From the NCBI GenBank assembly GCA_024196135.1, contig JAMQCK010000319.1:1-28463 (forward strand): DNA of 28,463 nucleotides, given 5' to 3'. The position numbers were made by a program, and so were the translations under genes. Below the pieces are notes generated by a model that did no database searches, was not told where the DNA came from, and saw nothing but the letters and a program-made list of their open reading frames with translations. Positions 9,064-19,202 of this stretch are shown here, piece by piece. The stretch's first letter is position 1; every line of letters starts with the position of its first letter. The DNA comes from Pleurotus ostreatus/Saccharomyces cerevisiae fusant. Lineage: Eukaryota; Opisthokonta.

Positions 9064-10508
9064 ATGAGCTTACTCAGAGGAAGCCTCCCCATAAGAACCG
9101 CGCTCGCTGCCCTCCCACGTTCCGCACCCCGCTTCACGACGCGCATTCGCTTGTACTCGACCGCCATGACGCTCCCCGAGACTATCGAGACCATCGCTAT
9201 CCCGAAGGTGAGGGGATGAGAGGGGAGATAGGGGACTATGCTCATGAAGTTGCACAGACGGGAGGTATTGAGCTACTGGAGAAGGTTACGCTGCCGTTCC
9301 CCAAGGTCGAGCCCAACCATATCGTGGTGAAGGTGCGTGTATCATTCCCCCGTCCCTCCACGATCGCGCTCACAGATGGATCCAGGTTGAGTGGGGAGGT
9401 GTCAACTTCATTGATACCTACTTCCGGTGAGTATATTAACATCGTCACTCGCGCCATGGTCTCACGATAACCCAACCAGCCAAGGTCTCTACCCGCTCAA
9501 GTCCTTCCCCGCCCCCATTGGCAAGGAGGCGACAGGAACCATCGTCCAACTCCCCACCGACGAGAAGGTCCTCAACGACCCCGCCTTCAAGAAGTTCAAC
9601 TTCGCCGTCGGTAGCAAGATTGGCACCGTACGTCCCATCCCTCATATCCCACTCCTTCCCATCCACTAATCCCACAACCCAGGACGCCCTCGGCGCGCAC
9701 GCCACCTACATATCCATCCCCTGGACCAACGCCTACCCCGTCCCCGAGAGCGTCGACACCCGGCTCGCCGCCGCCGCCCTCCTCCAGGCCCTCACCGCCG
9801 TCTCCTTCGTCGAGGAGGCCTACCCCGTGCAGAAGGGCGACATCGTCCTCGTGCACACCGCCGCGGGCGGCCTCGGTCTGTTGCTCGTGCAACTAATCAA
9901 GCACCTGGGCGCGACGGTCATCGGGACGACGTCGACGGCGGCGAAGGCGGCGATTGCGAAGGAGCACGGCGCGGACCATATGATTTTGTACAAGAGCGAG
10001 GATACGCTGCAGCGGGTGCTGGAGATCACAAATGGGGAGGGCGTGCATGCGGTGTTCGATGGTGTGGGGAAGGATACGTGAGTTCAGGACTTGGCTTGGA
10101 CGCTCATTTGCTCATCGCGCTGCAGCTTCGAGACATCCCTCGCTGCACTTCGCCGGAAGGGTACCCTGGTCGGTGTCGGCAATGCCTCTGGTGCCATCCC
10201 GCCCGTCTCTCCCCTCCGCCTCGCCGCGAAGAACATTAGACTGCTTCGACCCACGTAAGTCACTCCTCTTTTCATCATCCTTCTCTCCCTTCGTCCCACT
10301 CACCCCTCCCAGCATGAACAACTACGTCTTCACCCCCGAAGAGAAACTCTACTACACCAACAAGGTCTGGGACTACGTCCAGAAGGGCGTCCTCAAGATC
10401 AACATCTTCAAGGAGTACCCGTTCTCGTCCGAGGGCGTCCGCGAGGCGCAGACGGAGCTGACGACGGGCAAGACGACGGGGAAGTTGTTGATCAAGATCG
10501 GGGCGTGA
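9064..10508 (+). CDS. quinone oxidoreductase (zeta-crystallin type MDR), probably mitochondrial
   Basis: Seven exons: 9064-9207, 9258-9332, 9386-9426, 9480-9627, 9683-10077, 10126-10254 and 10313-10508; 375 aa. After a leader, the sequence matches NADPH:quinone reductases of the medium-chain dehydrogenase/reductase superfamily. A GroES-like part contains VNFIDTYFRQGLYP. A Rossmann fold follows with the nucleotide-binding loop HTAAGGLGLLLVQ, then VFDGVGKDTF. The first 34 residues are rich in Arg, Ser, Leu and Ala with no acidic residue, and end RLYST, typical of a mitochondrial presequence. A second ATG (9166, Met35) begins the part that resembles cytosolic family members. The family reduces quinones with NADPH; yeast Zta1 is a relative. 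No zinc-site cysteines are seen, as expected for this branch. Confidence 0.9.
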
Positions 10509-10838
10509 GCGTGAGGGGTGGGTGTAGGCGGAGAATGTACAAAGAGGAATGTATCATTATGGAATAATGTAGCCAAACAGACAGATTCAACAACCGTATA
10601 GGACGACTCGAAAATCGAGCACACAACAATATACTGTGACAGTCACAGTTGAAGTCACATCCCACCAGCGCAGTCACAACATCGCAAAATGGTATCAATT
10701 AGGATAACAAAAGCTAGACAACAGTAGAAGTCCATACAGAGGGAGACCAAAGGGAGACAAGGAAGGTGCTACAGGAAAACCTGCTATAGAGAACCCGAGA
10801 ACCACGAGAAGAAATAGATAACACGAAGAATGAATAAA
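10509..10838. other. convergent 3' intergenic region
   Basis: About 330 bp between the stops of the quinone oxidoreductase and the AIFM2-like gene. It is AT-richer than the flanks and must hold both 3' UTRs and cleavage sites. I see no gene. Confidence 0.5.
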
Positions 10839-12116
10839 TTACTTGTAGTTGTAGAAACCACGGGACATGGGAACCATCAAGTCCTTGCTCTTGAGCATGC
10901 GCGCGAACCAGTCACCGAGTACGAGGCCCCAGAGGACGCCGAAGTAGGCAGCACCGCCGGTCTGGAAAGACAGTCAGGTTGATCATCCTTCAACACGCGA
11001 ATGAAGTACACACCTTTCCAACCGTGACGAGGATAATCTCGTAGCTGCCCTTGTACACCGCGGTTGGCTTGCGGCCCTCGAGCACGGCCTTCACGTTCTT
11101 CGCAACGATGGCGGCATGCCCGGCGTTCTTCGCGGCCTGCTTCTGCTCTGCCCAGTCGATGATGTCGCCCGCGGCGAAGATGTCGTCGTGCGCGGCGGTC
11201 TGCAGGGTGGGGCGGACCTTGACGTAGTTCGCCTGGTTGAGGAAGTCGGCGGGGAGGAAGGAAGTGTTCGGCTTGGCACCGAAGGCGGGGATCTGGCAGG
11301 GCCGGTGAGAAAGGGAATGTATGAGGGCGTGAAGGGTGGCACGTACGACGAGGTCAGTCTCGATGGTCTTGCCCTTCTTGGTGGTGACGGAAGTGACAGG
11401 GCCAGAGGGGATATTCTCGATGTAGTCGTTGTAGATGATTTCGACGCCCCTGGCCTTCAGCCGCGACTCAAACGCCTTGCGGAACTTGGTCGGGTAGGTC
11501 GAGTTGAGCAGGGCCTCCTGCCCGTGGACAATGGTAACCTTCGTCTTCTGTGGCAGGGATCAGGCAAGGCTGGTCGCACACCAAAAGAGAGCATACTCAC
11601 AGGGTAGAACTCCTTGATCTCGCCCGCAAACTCAACGCCCACCGCGCCACCACCGACGATCGTCACGCTCTTCGCGTCCTTAATCTGGCCGCGCCAGTGG
11701 GCGAGGTGGTCGGGGATACGGTCCGGCTCCTCCGGGAAGTTGAACTCCTCCGGCCAGACGGAACCTGTCCCAAGCACGAGCACATCGTACGCGACGCGCT
11801 CGCCGTCCGCGAGCACGACCTCTTTCTTGCCCGCCTCGACTCCGACGACCTTGCCCTGCTTCACGGAGCCAACTCCGTTCGGCGGGAAGAGCTTGTCGAG
11901 CGGCACGAGCGCCGTCTTCTCGAGCTCGTCCGTGGAGGTGGTGAGCATGCGCACGGTCGCGGGGAGGAGGATGTGGAAGGGGCGGGGGTTGATGAGGACG
12001 ATGGAGTAGCGCGAGGGGTCGAGCGTCTTGACGAGTCCGGTGGCGACCTGGGAGCCAACGCCAGAGCCGACGATCACGACGGTCTTCTTCTTCTGGTCGG
12101 TCTTCTTGTCAGACAT
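10839..12116 (-). CDS. AIFM2/FSP1-like FAD-dependent NAD(P)H oxidoreductase
   Basis: Exons 12116-11601, 11547-11347, 11292-11014 and 10961-10839, with phase-0 introns of 53, 54 and 52 bp; 372 aa, close to the roughly 373 aa of human AIFM2. The first dinucleotide-binding motif is VVIVGSGVGSQVATGL (GxGxxG at residues 17-22). The second is VTIVGGGAVGVEFAGEI (155-160), and a C-terminal FAD motif reads FAAGDIIDWAEQ. The family transfers electrons from NAD(P)H to quinones. The animal enzyme is myristoylated at Gly2; this protein begins MSDKKTDQ and lacks that glycine, so any membrane link must differ, perhaps through the hydrophobic C-terminal stretch FGVLWGLVLGDWF. Confidence 0.88.
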
Positions 12117-12190
12117 GGTGGTGGGTGGTATGCTGGAGAGACTGGTGAAGGGAGGCGGGTATTGTGAATGCAAGGGGCGTCGCTTCCAGG

Positions 12191-12198
12191 TTTTTATG
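12191..12198 (-). promoter_or_regulatory. TATA-like element of the AIFM2-like gene
   Basis: CATAAAAA on the minus strand, about 75 bp upstream of the ATG at 12116. It is a plausible TATA variant; similar CATAAAAG occurs before the gene at 18647. Confidence 0.35.
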
Positions 12199-12507
12199 CC
12201 TACGCGACCCACGACGATGACCAAGGCGTCTGCAGGGCGCGCGTTCTTAGCGTAAGCGCCCATACGTCAGATTGATGGCTTCGGTTAGACGGCACCATGC
12301 TGAAGCAATAGGATTCGGAACTCTTTCCTCCTTTCTTGCTGACTCTGTGAAGGAGGGAGGAGTTTGGACTCATGGCGGTCAGCTAACAGCTTGCTCATCA
12401 AGACGGACGACGAGAACGACATGACCTGTTGGCCCCTGTCAGTGTGGGGTAATCAATCACAGATGTCACCTCAGCCCCATTGGGAACAAGGATGCGCCCT
12501 GCGCGAT

Positions 12508-12526
12508 TAGCGCGCCAGGCGCGCTA
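12508..12526. promoter_or_regulatory. 19-bp GC-rich perfect palindrome in a divergent promoter
   Basis: TAGCGCGCCAGGCGCGCTA is a perfect inverted repeat with 9-bp arms around one central A. It sits inside a wider run of CGCG dinucleotides, 51 bp upstream of the F-box gene start at 12578 and about 390 bp upstream of the oppositely oriented AIFM2-like gene. It could be a dimeric transcription-factor site; no factor is assigned. Confidence 0.5.
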
Positions 12527-12577
12527 CGCGCGAAGTACGCCGCTTGTCTTCGACCTCCACAGCCAAAAATTTCCGAG

Positions 12578-14051
12578 ATGGCAGACATGGCGGAGAAAAC
12601 AACCCTCATGTCTCTCCCTACGGAGACACTCACAGCTATCGTTCTGTTCGCTGTCGCCGTCGACATGGGCATGCCTTGGGTGCTGAGCGAGACCTGCCAT
12701 AGGCTGCGAGCTATTGTGCTCTCCTTACCTCAGGCGTGGACGCACGTGCACCTGGCCCAAGTCACATTCAACGAGCCCATGAATGGGCTCCCGCCTCCAG
12801 CTCCTGCAGGCGAAGGTGCAGACGATGACGTCGATATACCTGGATTGAGGCCTGCTCGACCTCTCGACCTATGGCTGCAACGCATGGGAGACAACCCATT
12901 CGAACTTCATATTGAGTTCTGCGATCTACCCAGTCGTGCTCTGCGCTTAGGGATGGTTGTGCCAGAAATTCAGAAGGTGCGTTCTTCGGGGTGCAGCCAG
13001 TGGCCGTTCTCGAACTGAAGGGTAATTGCAGCATGGCTCTCGCCTACGAGTCATCTCGGTGTCCGGAGAAAGCCCTGATCTATCTCTCGGAATGCTCAGC
13101 ACCGTGTTGCAGCGCTTGGCTGGGTTTCCCAAGCCGCCTCAAGTTGACGTGTACTTTACTGCCTGGATCCTCCATGAACAAACCGACAACCGTAGAGTCG
13201 CGGGAGGACTAGAGAGCGTGATGTTCGGCAACGCTGCCGTCGTCCGCTCTTTCCATCTGGAAGGTCTCATCCCCCCTCCTGGAGTCAATCGCGAGAAGCT
13301 CGAGACCCTCACTCTGCACGAGAAGATGATGAACATGGAGTTCCTGGTCAAAGTTCTAACCCGCTGCCCGCGCCTGAAGGAGCTGCGGACGACCGACAAG
13401 CGTATCCCCTATCGTCACTCCACGCACATCGTCAAGCAGGGCATGTTATCCGCTGCCTGGTCCGACTTCAGCCGCGCAAGGTGGGATTATGGTGGCCCGC
13501 TACAAGCAGATGCACTGCCCGCCTCGCTGCCCGCGCTCGAGTACCTGGATATCGGCATCCAGCGCTGGGATGGGATTGCCTTCACGCTGCAGCAGCTGCG
13601 ACTGCCCGCGCTGCATACCCTCAAGATGCACTGCTACCTCGACGCGGAACTGGTGATGAGCGGCTTGATGAAGCACTTTGGGACCGAGTTCGTCCGCTTC
13701 GCCGAGCGGACGCCACAGCTGCGCGTCCTCGACCTCAATGAGGCGCCGATTTCGAAGGGCGCGCTGTGCGATGCTCTCCGTAAATTGCCTGGGCTCATCG
13801 AGCTGGGCCTTGGGGATATCCTGGTCACCAACGGCGTCGTGGATGCTTTGGCGCAGGACGGGACGTTGTCACCGAACTTGACCTATTCGCGGCTGTATAA
13901 CTGCGAGAATGTTGCTGGCTCGAGCCTCATCGGCCTGGCGCGCGCGAGGTCTATTCGCGCTGGTGGGAAGTTGCAAAGACTAGACGCGGACCTCTGCAAG
14001 CACGTTACGAACGCGGATATCAGCCGCATACGAGGGACCTTGGATTTCTAA
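12578..14051 (+). CDS. F-box domain protein (unrelated to the quartet)
   Basis: Exons 12578-12976 and 13032-14051, one 55-bp phase-0 intron; 472 aa. Residues about 11-55 (LMSLPTETLTAIVLFA, then WVLSETCHRLRAIVLSLPQAWTHVHL) show the F-box pattern common in Agaricomycetes: LP-E-L-I, a helix, then C-RLRAI and P-AWTH. A long leucine-rich region follows (LEYLDIG, LHTLKMH, LRVLDLNE, LIELGLGDI), probably a degenerate LRR solenoid for substrate recognition. The expected partner is Skp1 in an SCF ubiquitin ligase, by family. The stop TAA at 14049 is followed at once by AAAGGTACGCC, so I cannot exclude that a splice variant extends the C-terminus. Confidence 0.82.
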
Positions 14052-14746
14052 AGGTACGCCCTACGGTCGACACCACCAGCTTCCAGGTACAACGCCCTCT
14101 AGAAAAGTATCGTGAGTGCCAATTGTCCCCACGGCTCCGCTAGCTCGCTCACCCTTGTCTTCTAGACTGTCGCCAACTTGGTGCCACAAAAGATGATGAT
14201 ACGCGGAGGGCTTGTCAAGAGGGGATTACAGACGTACACGTTCGCGGAGTTGGTCAACTTGAACGCTGTTATGCGGGCGTAATTACGCGCCTTTGAGGCC
14301 GCTGAAATTGTGTATAGAGGAAGCAATTCATCGAACTTCGATTTCGACGTGCTCACACTATTCACGGCCTTCTCGCGCCGCGCTACAGCACACCGAACGA
14401 TAAGCAAGCTCTGATGGAGGTGATAGACGTTCCCTGTCCCTTGCTGCGAACATTCACCAGGCGAAATGGCCGTTCTGGACGGCACAGGTTTGCTCGAAGC
14501 TACTTTTAGAAGAAAAAGCGCGAACATGACAAAGGCGTGTGAACCTCAGGGCTGCCGAGAATATGTGGCGTCGGTGCCTGTCTTCACAACGACGTCAACC
14601 GTCAACCGCGCATTCCCGACGACGGCCACGACGACGAGCACGGCGCTGGCGTCCCGAGCCAGCTGACGGAGCAGACGGCGACCGCCACCACACACGTTAT
14701 ACACCCTTTTTCTTCTTGATATCCGCGCCCACTTTACCCGCCCGTG
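14052..14746. other. intergenic region with a coding-like remnant; promoter of the Skt5-like gene
   Basis: After the F-box stop there is a GTGAGT and then a TCTAG acceptor at about 14165. A short open stretch follows that ends in TAA near 14281 and reads TVANLVPQKMMIRGG. No upstream exon joins it cleanly. The distal part includes pyrimidine-rich sequence (ACACCCTTTTTCTTCTTG) just before the next gene, probably its leader. Confidence 0.35.
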
Positions 14747-16416
14747 ATGCTTGCGCAGCAGCCGCCTCAGCCCCGCCAGTCGACATCCCGCGACGTCGAC
14801 CCCGAGTACCGCATGTCGATGCCCAGAGGGTCGCCAGCCATGTCCTCCCCGATGAACGATGGGTCCGTGCGCTCAAGACGAGGCGTACCCGCACCCGAGC
14901 CTTTTAACGGGCAGGACGGCTACGATGAGGAGCAGCCGCCAGAGCAGGACGACGAGGCCGATGATTTCTACAACGGCACCCCCGAGCACCAGGGCACACC
15001 CTCCATGTATGATCCCGGCTACGCAGCGCCGAGCGCGGCCAGCATCGCAGGTGGCCTCGCGCGGTCGACCGCGAACCAGTCCGTGCGCGCGCCCTCCCCG
15101 CCGCAAGGCCCGCTCCTCGACCACTCCCATCTCAAACCCGGCAACCAGGCCGCGCTCCTCTCTCACGAGCGCACACTCGAGCTCTACCGCGCGAACGCGA
15201 AGAAGACGCAGGACCCTGATCTGCAGTTCGAGTTCGCCGTGTTCATGATCGACGCGAGCAAATCCCTCCCCATGCCCAATCCCACCGGCGGAAACCTGCT
15301 GGAGTACGAGAAGGCGCAGGAGAAGCGCGAGGACCTCATCAAGGAAGCGCTTGGCTTGCTCAAGCGCCTCGCCGATCGCGGACACCCAGCCTCACAGTAC
15401 TTCCTCGCCGACTGCTATGCGAACGGCATCGGCACCGTCCGCAACAAGCAGGACTTCGACCGCGCCTATCCGCTATTCGTCCTCGCTGCGAAGCACGGAC
15501 ACCCCGATGCGGCCTACCGCGCCGGCACCTGCTGCGAGAACGGTTGGGGATGCCGCCGCGAGTCGGCCAAAGCTGTTCAGTTCTATCGCAAAGCCGCAAT
15601 GGCCTCCCACCCAGGAGCATTATACCGACTCGGCATCGCAGAGCTCAACGGCGAGCTTGGGCTCAGCCGTAGCCCAAGAGAGGGCGTCAAATGGCTCAAA
15701 CGCAGCGCCGAACACGCCACCGCCGAGTTCCCCCATGCCCTTCACGAGCTCGCCCTCCTCCACGAGCGCGGTATTGAAAATGTCGTCTTCGTCGACTACG
15801 AGTACTCGACCGAGCTGCTCGCTCAAGCCGCCGAGCTCGGCTACGCACCCAGCGCCTATCGCCTCGGCGAGTGCTACGAATATGGCAAGATGGGCTGCCC
15901 ACAGGATCCGGCGCTCTCAATACATTACTATGTGCGTGTAGCCTCAGCGTCCCGCTCGCCCACTGACAAACCCCTCCCAGAATATCGCCGCACAACAGAA
16001 TCATCGTGATGCGTGCTTTGCGCTGACAGCATGGTATCTCGTCGGATCGCCCGGAGTACTGCCCCAGTCGGACACGGAGGCATTCCTGTGGGCAAAGAAG
16101 GCCGCGGAAGCTGGGTTGGGGAAGGCCATGTACGCCGTCGGGTATTTCCTCGAGGTGGGCATCGGCACGCCAGCGGACATGCAACAGTACGTCTTTGCAC
16201 ACTTAAACGTATTTTCGGGCTTACGTCTTGTCCAGAGCGTTGGCGTGGTACAAGAAGGCGGCCGAGCAGGGCGACAAGCGTGCGGCACAACGTCTGAAGG
16301 GCTCAAGTCAGCCCGTCTACCAACCAGGTGGTCCCGGGAGCGTACTGCACCGCTCAGAAGGGGACAGCGCATCGGTAGGGAAGGGCAAGGATGGGAAGGA
16401 CTGCGTAATAATGTGA
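14747..16416 (+). CDS. SKT5: Skt5/Chs4-like Sel1-repeat protein, chitin synthase activator, CaaX-terminated
   Basis: Exons 14747-15931, 15981-16186 and 16236-16416, introns of 49 bp; 523 aa from the first ATG (the preceding GTG is not a plausible start). Residues 1 to about 125 are low-complexity and rich in Pro, Ser and acidic residues. From about residue 205 to 490 there are roughly seven Sel1 repeats, with signatures such as GHPASQYFLADCYANGIGT, GHPDAAYRAGTCCENGWG, GYAPSAYRLGECYEYG and QALAWYKKAAEQGDKRAA. The last four residues are CVIM, a CaaX box with methionine, favouring farnesylation and membrane attachment. This combination is that of fungal Skt5/Chs4, which recruits and activates a chitin synthase at the plasma membrane. 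Intron 1 has a classic CACTGAC branch point. Confidence 0.88.
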
Positions 16417-16736
16417 GGTCGGGTGCTCACTACACGCACGTTCATCCCGACCTTTGTCCCTATCATCACAGTGTATCTTTATTCTCCTCTGCCCTCTCCA
16501 CCACACCCTCCCTTTCTATAATGACAGATTCGACCCGGACATTTGTACGCGCACCTCTGATCTTTGCGGACCTGCAGCGCGCGTTAGGACCATATTCGTA
16601 GGCGCTACCTCGTGCATCATATAGAAGCTCATGTACATCTGTTACAATGAAATGCGACGTAGCGGCAAACATCCAATGAATGGACAACGCGTAAACTGCG
16701 CGGATAATCGCGAAAGCGATAATTAACAAAAAGAGG
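16417..16736. other. 3' flank of the Skt5-like gene
   Basis: A gene-free stretch between the CaaX stop and the pol III terminator of the tRNA gene. It contains a CT-rich tract at about 16480-16520 and no supported reading frame. Confidence 0.45.
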
Positions 16737-16741
16737 AAAAA
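16737..16741 (-). terminator. pol III terminator of tRNA-Ile
   Basis: A TTTTT run on the minus strand begins 6 nt past the tRNA 3' end (after ATATCC), a standard RNA polymerase III termination signal. A second TTTTT run follows a few bases further on. Confidence 0.75.
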
Positions 16742-16746
16742 GGATA

Positions 16747-16820
16747 TGGCCCGTACGGGGGTCGAACCCGCGACCTTGGCGTTATTAGCACCACGCTCTA
16801 ACCAACTGAGCTAACCGGCC
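16747..16820 (-). tRNA. tRNA-Ile, anticodon AAU
   Basis: A 74-nt intronless tRNA. It has a D arm GCTCAGTTGGTTAGAGC, an anticodon stem TGGTG/CGCCA with loop CTAATAA (anticodon AAT, read as IAU after inosine editing), a T arm GCGGGTTCGACCCCCGT and discriminator A. The acceptor stem GGCCGGT/ACGGGCC has one G-G mismatch at the fifth pair; eukaryotic tRNA-Ile(AAU) as I recall it shows the same feature. A and B boxes (TTAGCTCAGTTGG and GGTTCGACC) are intact. Confidence 0.96.
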
Positions 16821-17081
16821 GATATTTCTTTACAATTAGATGAGTCTTAGTTCTGCGAGTAGATATCAGCCTGCTCTGTCCTCACTGTATGCTCGATGCT
16901 GAAGTTTGCGTCAGTTGGAGACAGCATCACGAGCAGCATGGACCACTGTGAAGGCTGAGGTTGAATAAACGCGAAGCATATTAGGAGCCGCTCGCACAGC
17001 CGCGTTCTCCCAAAGATGGCGTGCAAAGAGTGGTATATTGTAGTAGAAGTCCGCAACCCACCTAGACCAACTGCAACCACC

Positions 17082-18647
17082 CTACTTCTTCATCTCCAAT
17101 ACCCGCAACGCCTTCGGAATATGCGACCCCTCATCCCGCAAGAACTCCACCACCTTATAATTGATCACCCGCGTCGCCCCCAACATGAAGAACCGCAGAT
17201 GCGTCAACTGCGACTGCAGCTCCATCTCCCCGTACTCCTTCCGCATCGCATTCTTCACCTTCTCATACTGCGCGGGCGTGATGGACGGGTAGCGCAGGCG
17301 CACTGGGTGCGCATGGCCGACCCAGGCGGTGTTCATGTTGTGCGTGGTCACGTCGCGGAGGGAGTGTGCGTCCTGGAGGGCGGGCTTGGCGGCGGGGGTG
17401 CCGCGGTAGGTGATGGGGCGCTGGGCGCCGAGGACGGTGGGCGGGGGCCGCGGGCGGGCGGGCATAGACATGGAGGTGGTCATTCCGGGTGGGCTAGGCG
17501 CGTCGTCCGCCGCGCCATCCATCGACTGGGAGGGCTTCAGCTCTGGTGTCGCGCTGCCTTCTTCTTCCGAATCCAAATCGGGGATGGACAGCGACGCCGG
17601 AAGAGGGTCGCGCTTCGGCGGCTGAATTTCCATGAGATAGCCGTGGCATATCAGGTCTATACTGGTCTGTAGATAGGTCAGCGCGGCGTTATATGTGCCA
17701 ATACGCAGTCCGTACCCGTATAATCTCGCCTGCCCTAAGCAAGAGGTCCAGGAAATTATTCAGCTGCGCGGCGGCAATATTGTCGTTGATGATGCGCAGA
17801 ACGAGCGAGCGCTCGTTCTCGGTCTTGAAAAAGGAATAGACGTCCATGTAGAAGCTAGTCGAGAGGTCAGGGATTCTGAACGCATGCAGGGGAGAACCTA
17901 TACGCACCCAAGGACCTTCCCTATCGTATCCCCCATATCCTCAAGGTCGACCTCGTCCATGCGCTCCATATCCGCCTTCAGATTATCCAAGAACTCCGCG
18001 AAGGCGCGGACGACGAAAAAACCCTGGAGGCGGTTGACCTGCACCACGCGTCAGTGCACGTCCTCTCCGACGCATACATCCAGCTCATTACACACCTTGC
18101 TCTCCCGCGCCTGCCGCCAGATCAGCAAGAGCGCGCACTCCAGCTCGTGCGTCCCCATCGGGCGCGCCTTGTAGATCGCCACCTGTATATCCTTGTTCTC
18201 CTTGTCGGCCAGCTCCGCTAGTGTCTCGTCGCCGACCGCCTGATGGACGATCGCCTCCGTCATATAGTACGTCGGGCTATGCGTCTTCAGCTCGCCAGGA
18301 TCGGCGTCAGAGGAGGAAGAGGACGAGGAAGAAGAAGACGGTGCAAGCGTCGATGCGACAGAGGACGCCTTCTCGCCCTCGGCGTCGGTCTTGCTGCGGC
18401 GGAAGAAGCCACTGGACGAGGACATGATGCGCGAGAGGGACAGAGCGGACGAGGACTTCGTCATGGAGGGCGCCGCCAGGTTTTCCTCCTTGGCGAGCTT
18501 CCGCGCGAGCGAAGGCGACGATGCCATGGGTGGAGGTAAGCCATTGGCGGATGCATCGTCTTCTGCCAACTGAGAAACAGCGAGACCTGCGTTGCGCGAG
18601 GCGTTCGAAGCGGAGCTGTTGGTAGGCATCTGCTTGCTGGACGACAT
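17082..18647 (-). CDS. uncharacterised 468-aa protein
   Basis: Exons 18647-18096, 18038-17908, 17854-17716 and 17666-17082, introns of 57, 53 and 49 bp with CTGAC-type branch points. Residues 1 to about 120 are a Ser-rich disordered region including a run of ten serines. The centre (about 125-285) is helical, with YYMTEAIVHQAVGDETL, LECALLLIWRQARE, LQGFFVVRAFAEFLDNL and LNNFLDLLLRAGEIIR. A Pro/Ser-rich linker follows, then a conserved-looking C-terminal block ending LRDEGSHIPKALRVLEMKK. No signal peptide or transmembrane span is seen. I do not recognise the family. A shorter 39-bp version of intron 1 is possible, but the 57-bp one has the better donor and branch point. Confidence 0.75.
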
Positions 18648-19202
18648 TTACGTAGTCTGTGCTGGGTATATAGAATGTGGATGTAGAGATCGAGAAGCTC
18701 GACGCCGGGCTTTTATGCGCTGCTGGTTTGCTGCCTCCTAAAGAAGACCGGCTGCACGCCCCCGGCCGTCATAATAGCGGTACGCTCAATTCCTTCTTTC
18801 TTGTGAGCAATCAAGACATTTCGCCATAGAAAGGTTCTCAGGTTCCGCGAGAAAAAAGGCAATGCGGGAAGCGCAGAATGGCGGTGATGCGGGTTGAACA
18901 AAGGGATTGACGCGTCGGCGTAATGAAGTATTGACGCGCACGTGCAAGCAGAGGTCCCGCTCGACATGCTAAGTTCGACGGGACGGTTCATCTCGAGCCA
19001 AATTCCTCCCAAAAATCCATCATTAACAGCGAGTACCAAGGAGTAGTACAAGCTGCGGTATACGGGAATCGTAAACGGTATAATATATGCCTATAGGCGT
19101 CGCACGAGAAGATCGAAGAGTCCACAGAGTTCCGTACTATCCGAGTGCATTGCTCATCGCAAGCACAGATACGGAGGTCGAAGCAGCTACGGCAGCGACG
19201 GC
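18648..19202. other. promoter of the 468-aa gene and 3' flank of the secreted-protein gene
   Basis: About 555 bp. On the minus strand there is TATATA about 20 bp and ATAAAAG 63 bp before the ATG at 18647. The only long frame (18713-19051, minus) starts inside this promoter and lacks any family resemblance, so no gene is called. Confidence 0.45.
18710..18716 (-). promoter_or_regulatory. TATA-like element of the 468-aa gene
   Basis: ATAAAAG on the minus strand, 63 bp upstream of the ATG. It is within the distance usual for a fungal TATA box. Confidence 0.4.

Noticed and set aside
11116..12167. Plus-strand frames of 163 and 205 codons across the AIFM2-like gene
   Set aside because: Antisense shadows of a clear oxidoreductase on the minus strand, caused by GC-rich codon use.
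14162..14527. 121-codon minus frame
   Set aside because: No family resemblance, no splice or promoter context, and it opposes the promoter of the Skt5-like gene.
15351..15941. 196-codon plus frame rich in Ser, Pro and Thr
   Set aside because: A shadow of the Sel1-repeat coding frame.
17016..17672. 218-codon plus frame
   Set aside because: Antisense to the last exon of the 468-aa gene; its arginine- and histidine-rich composition is that of a shadow frame.
18713..19051. 112-codon minus frame as a small gene
   Set aside because: It lies immediately upstream of the 468-aa gene, overlaps its TATA-like element and has no recognisable features.
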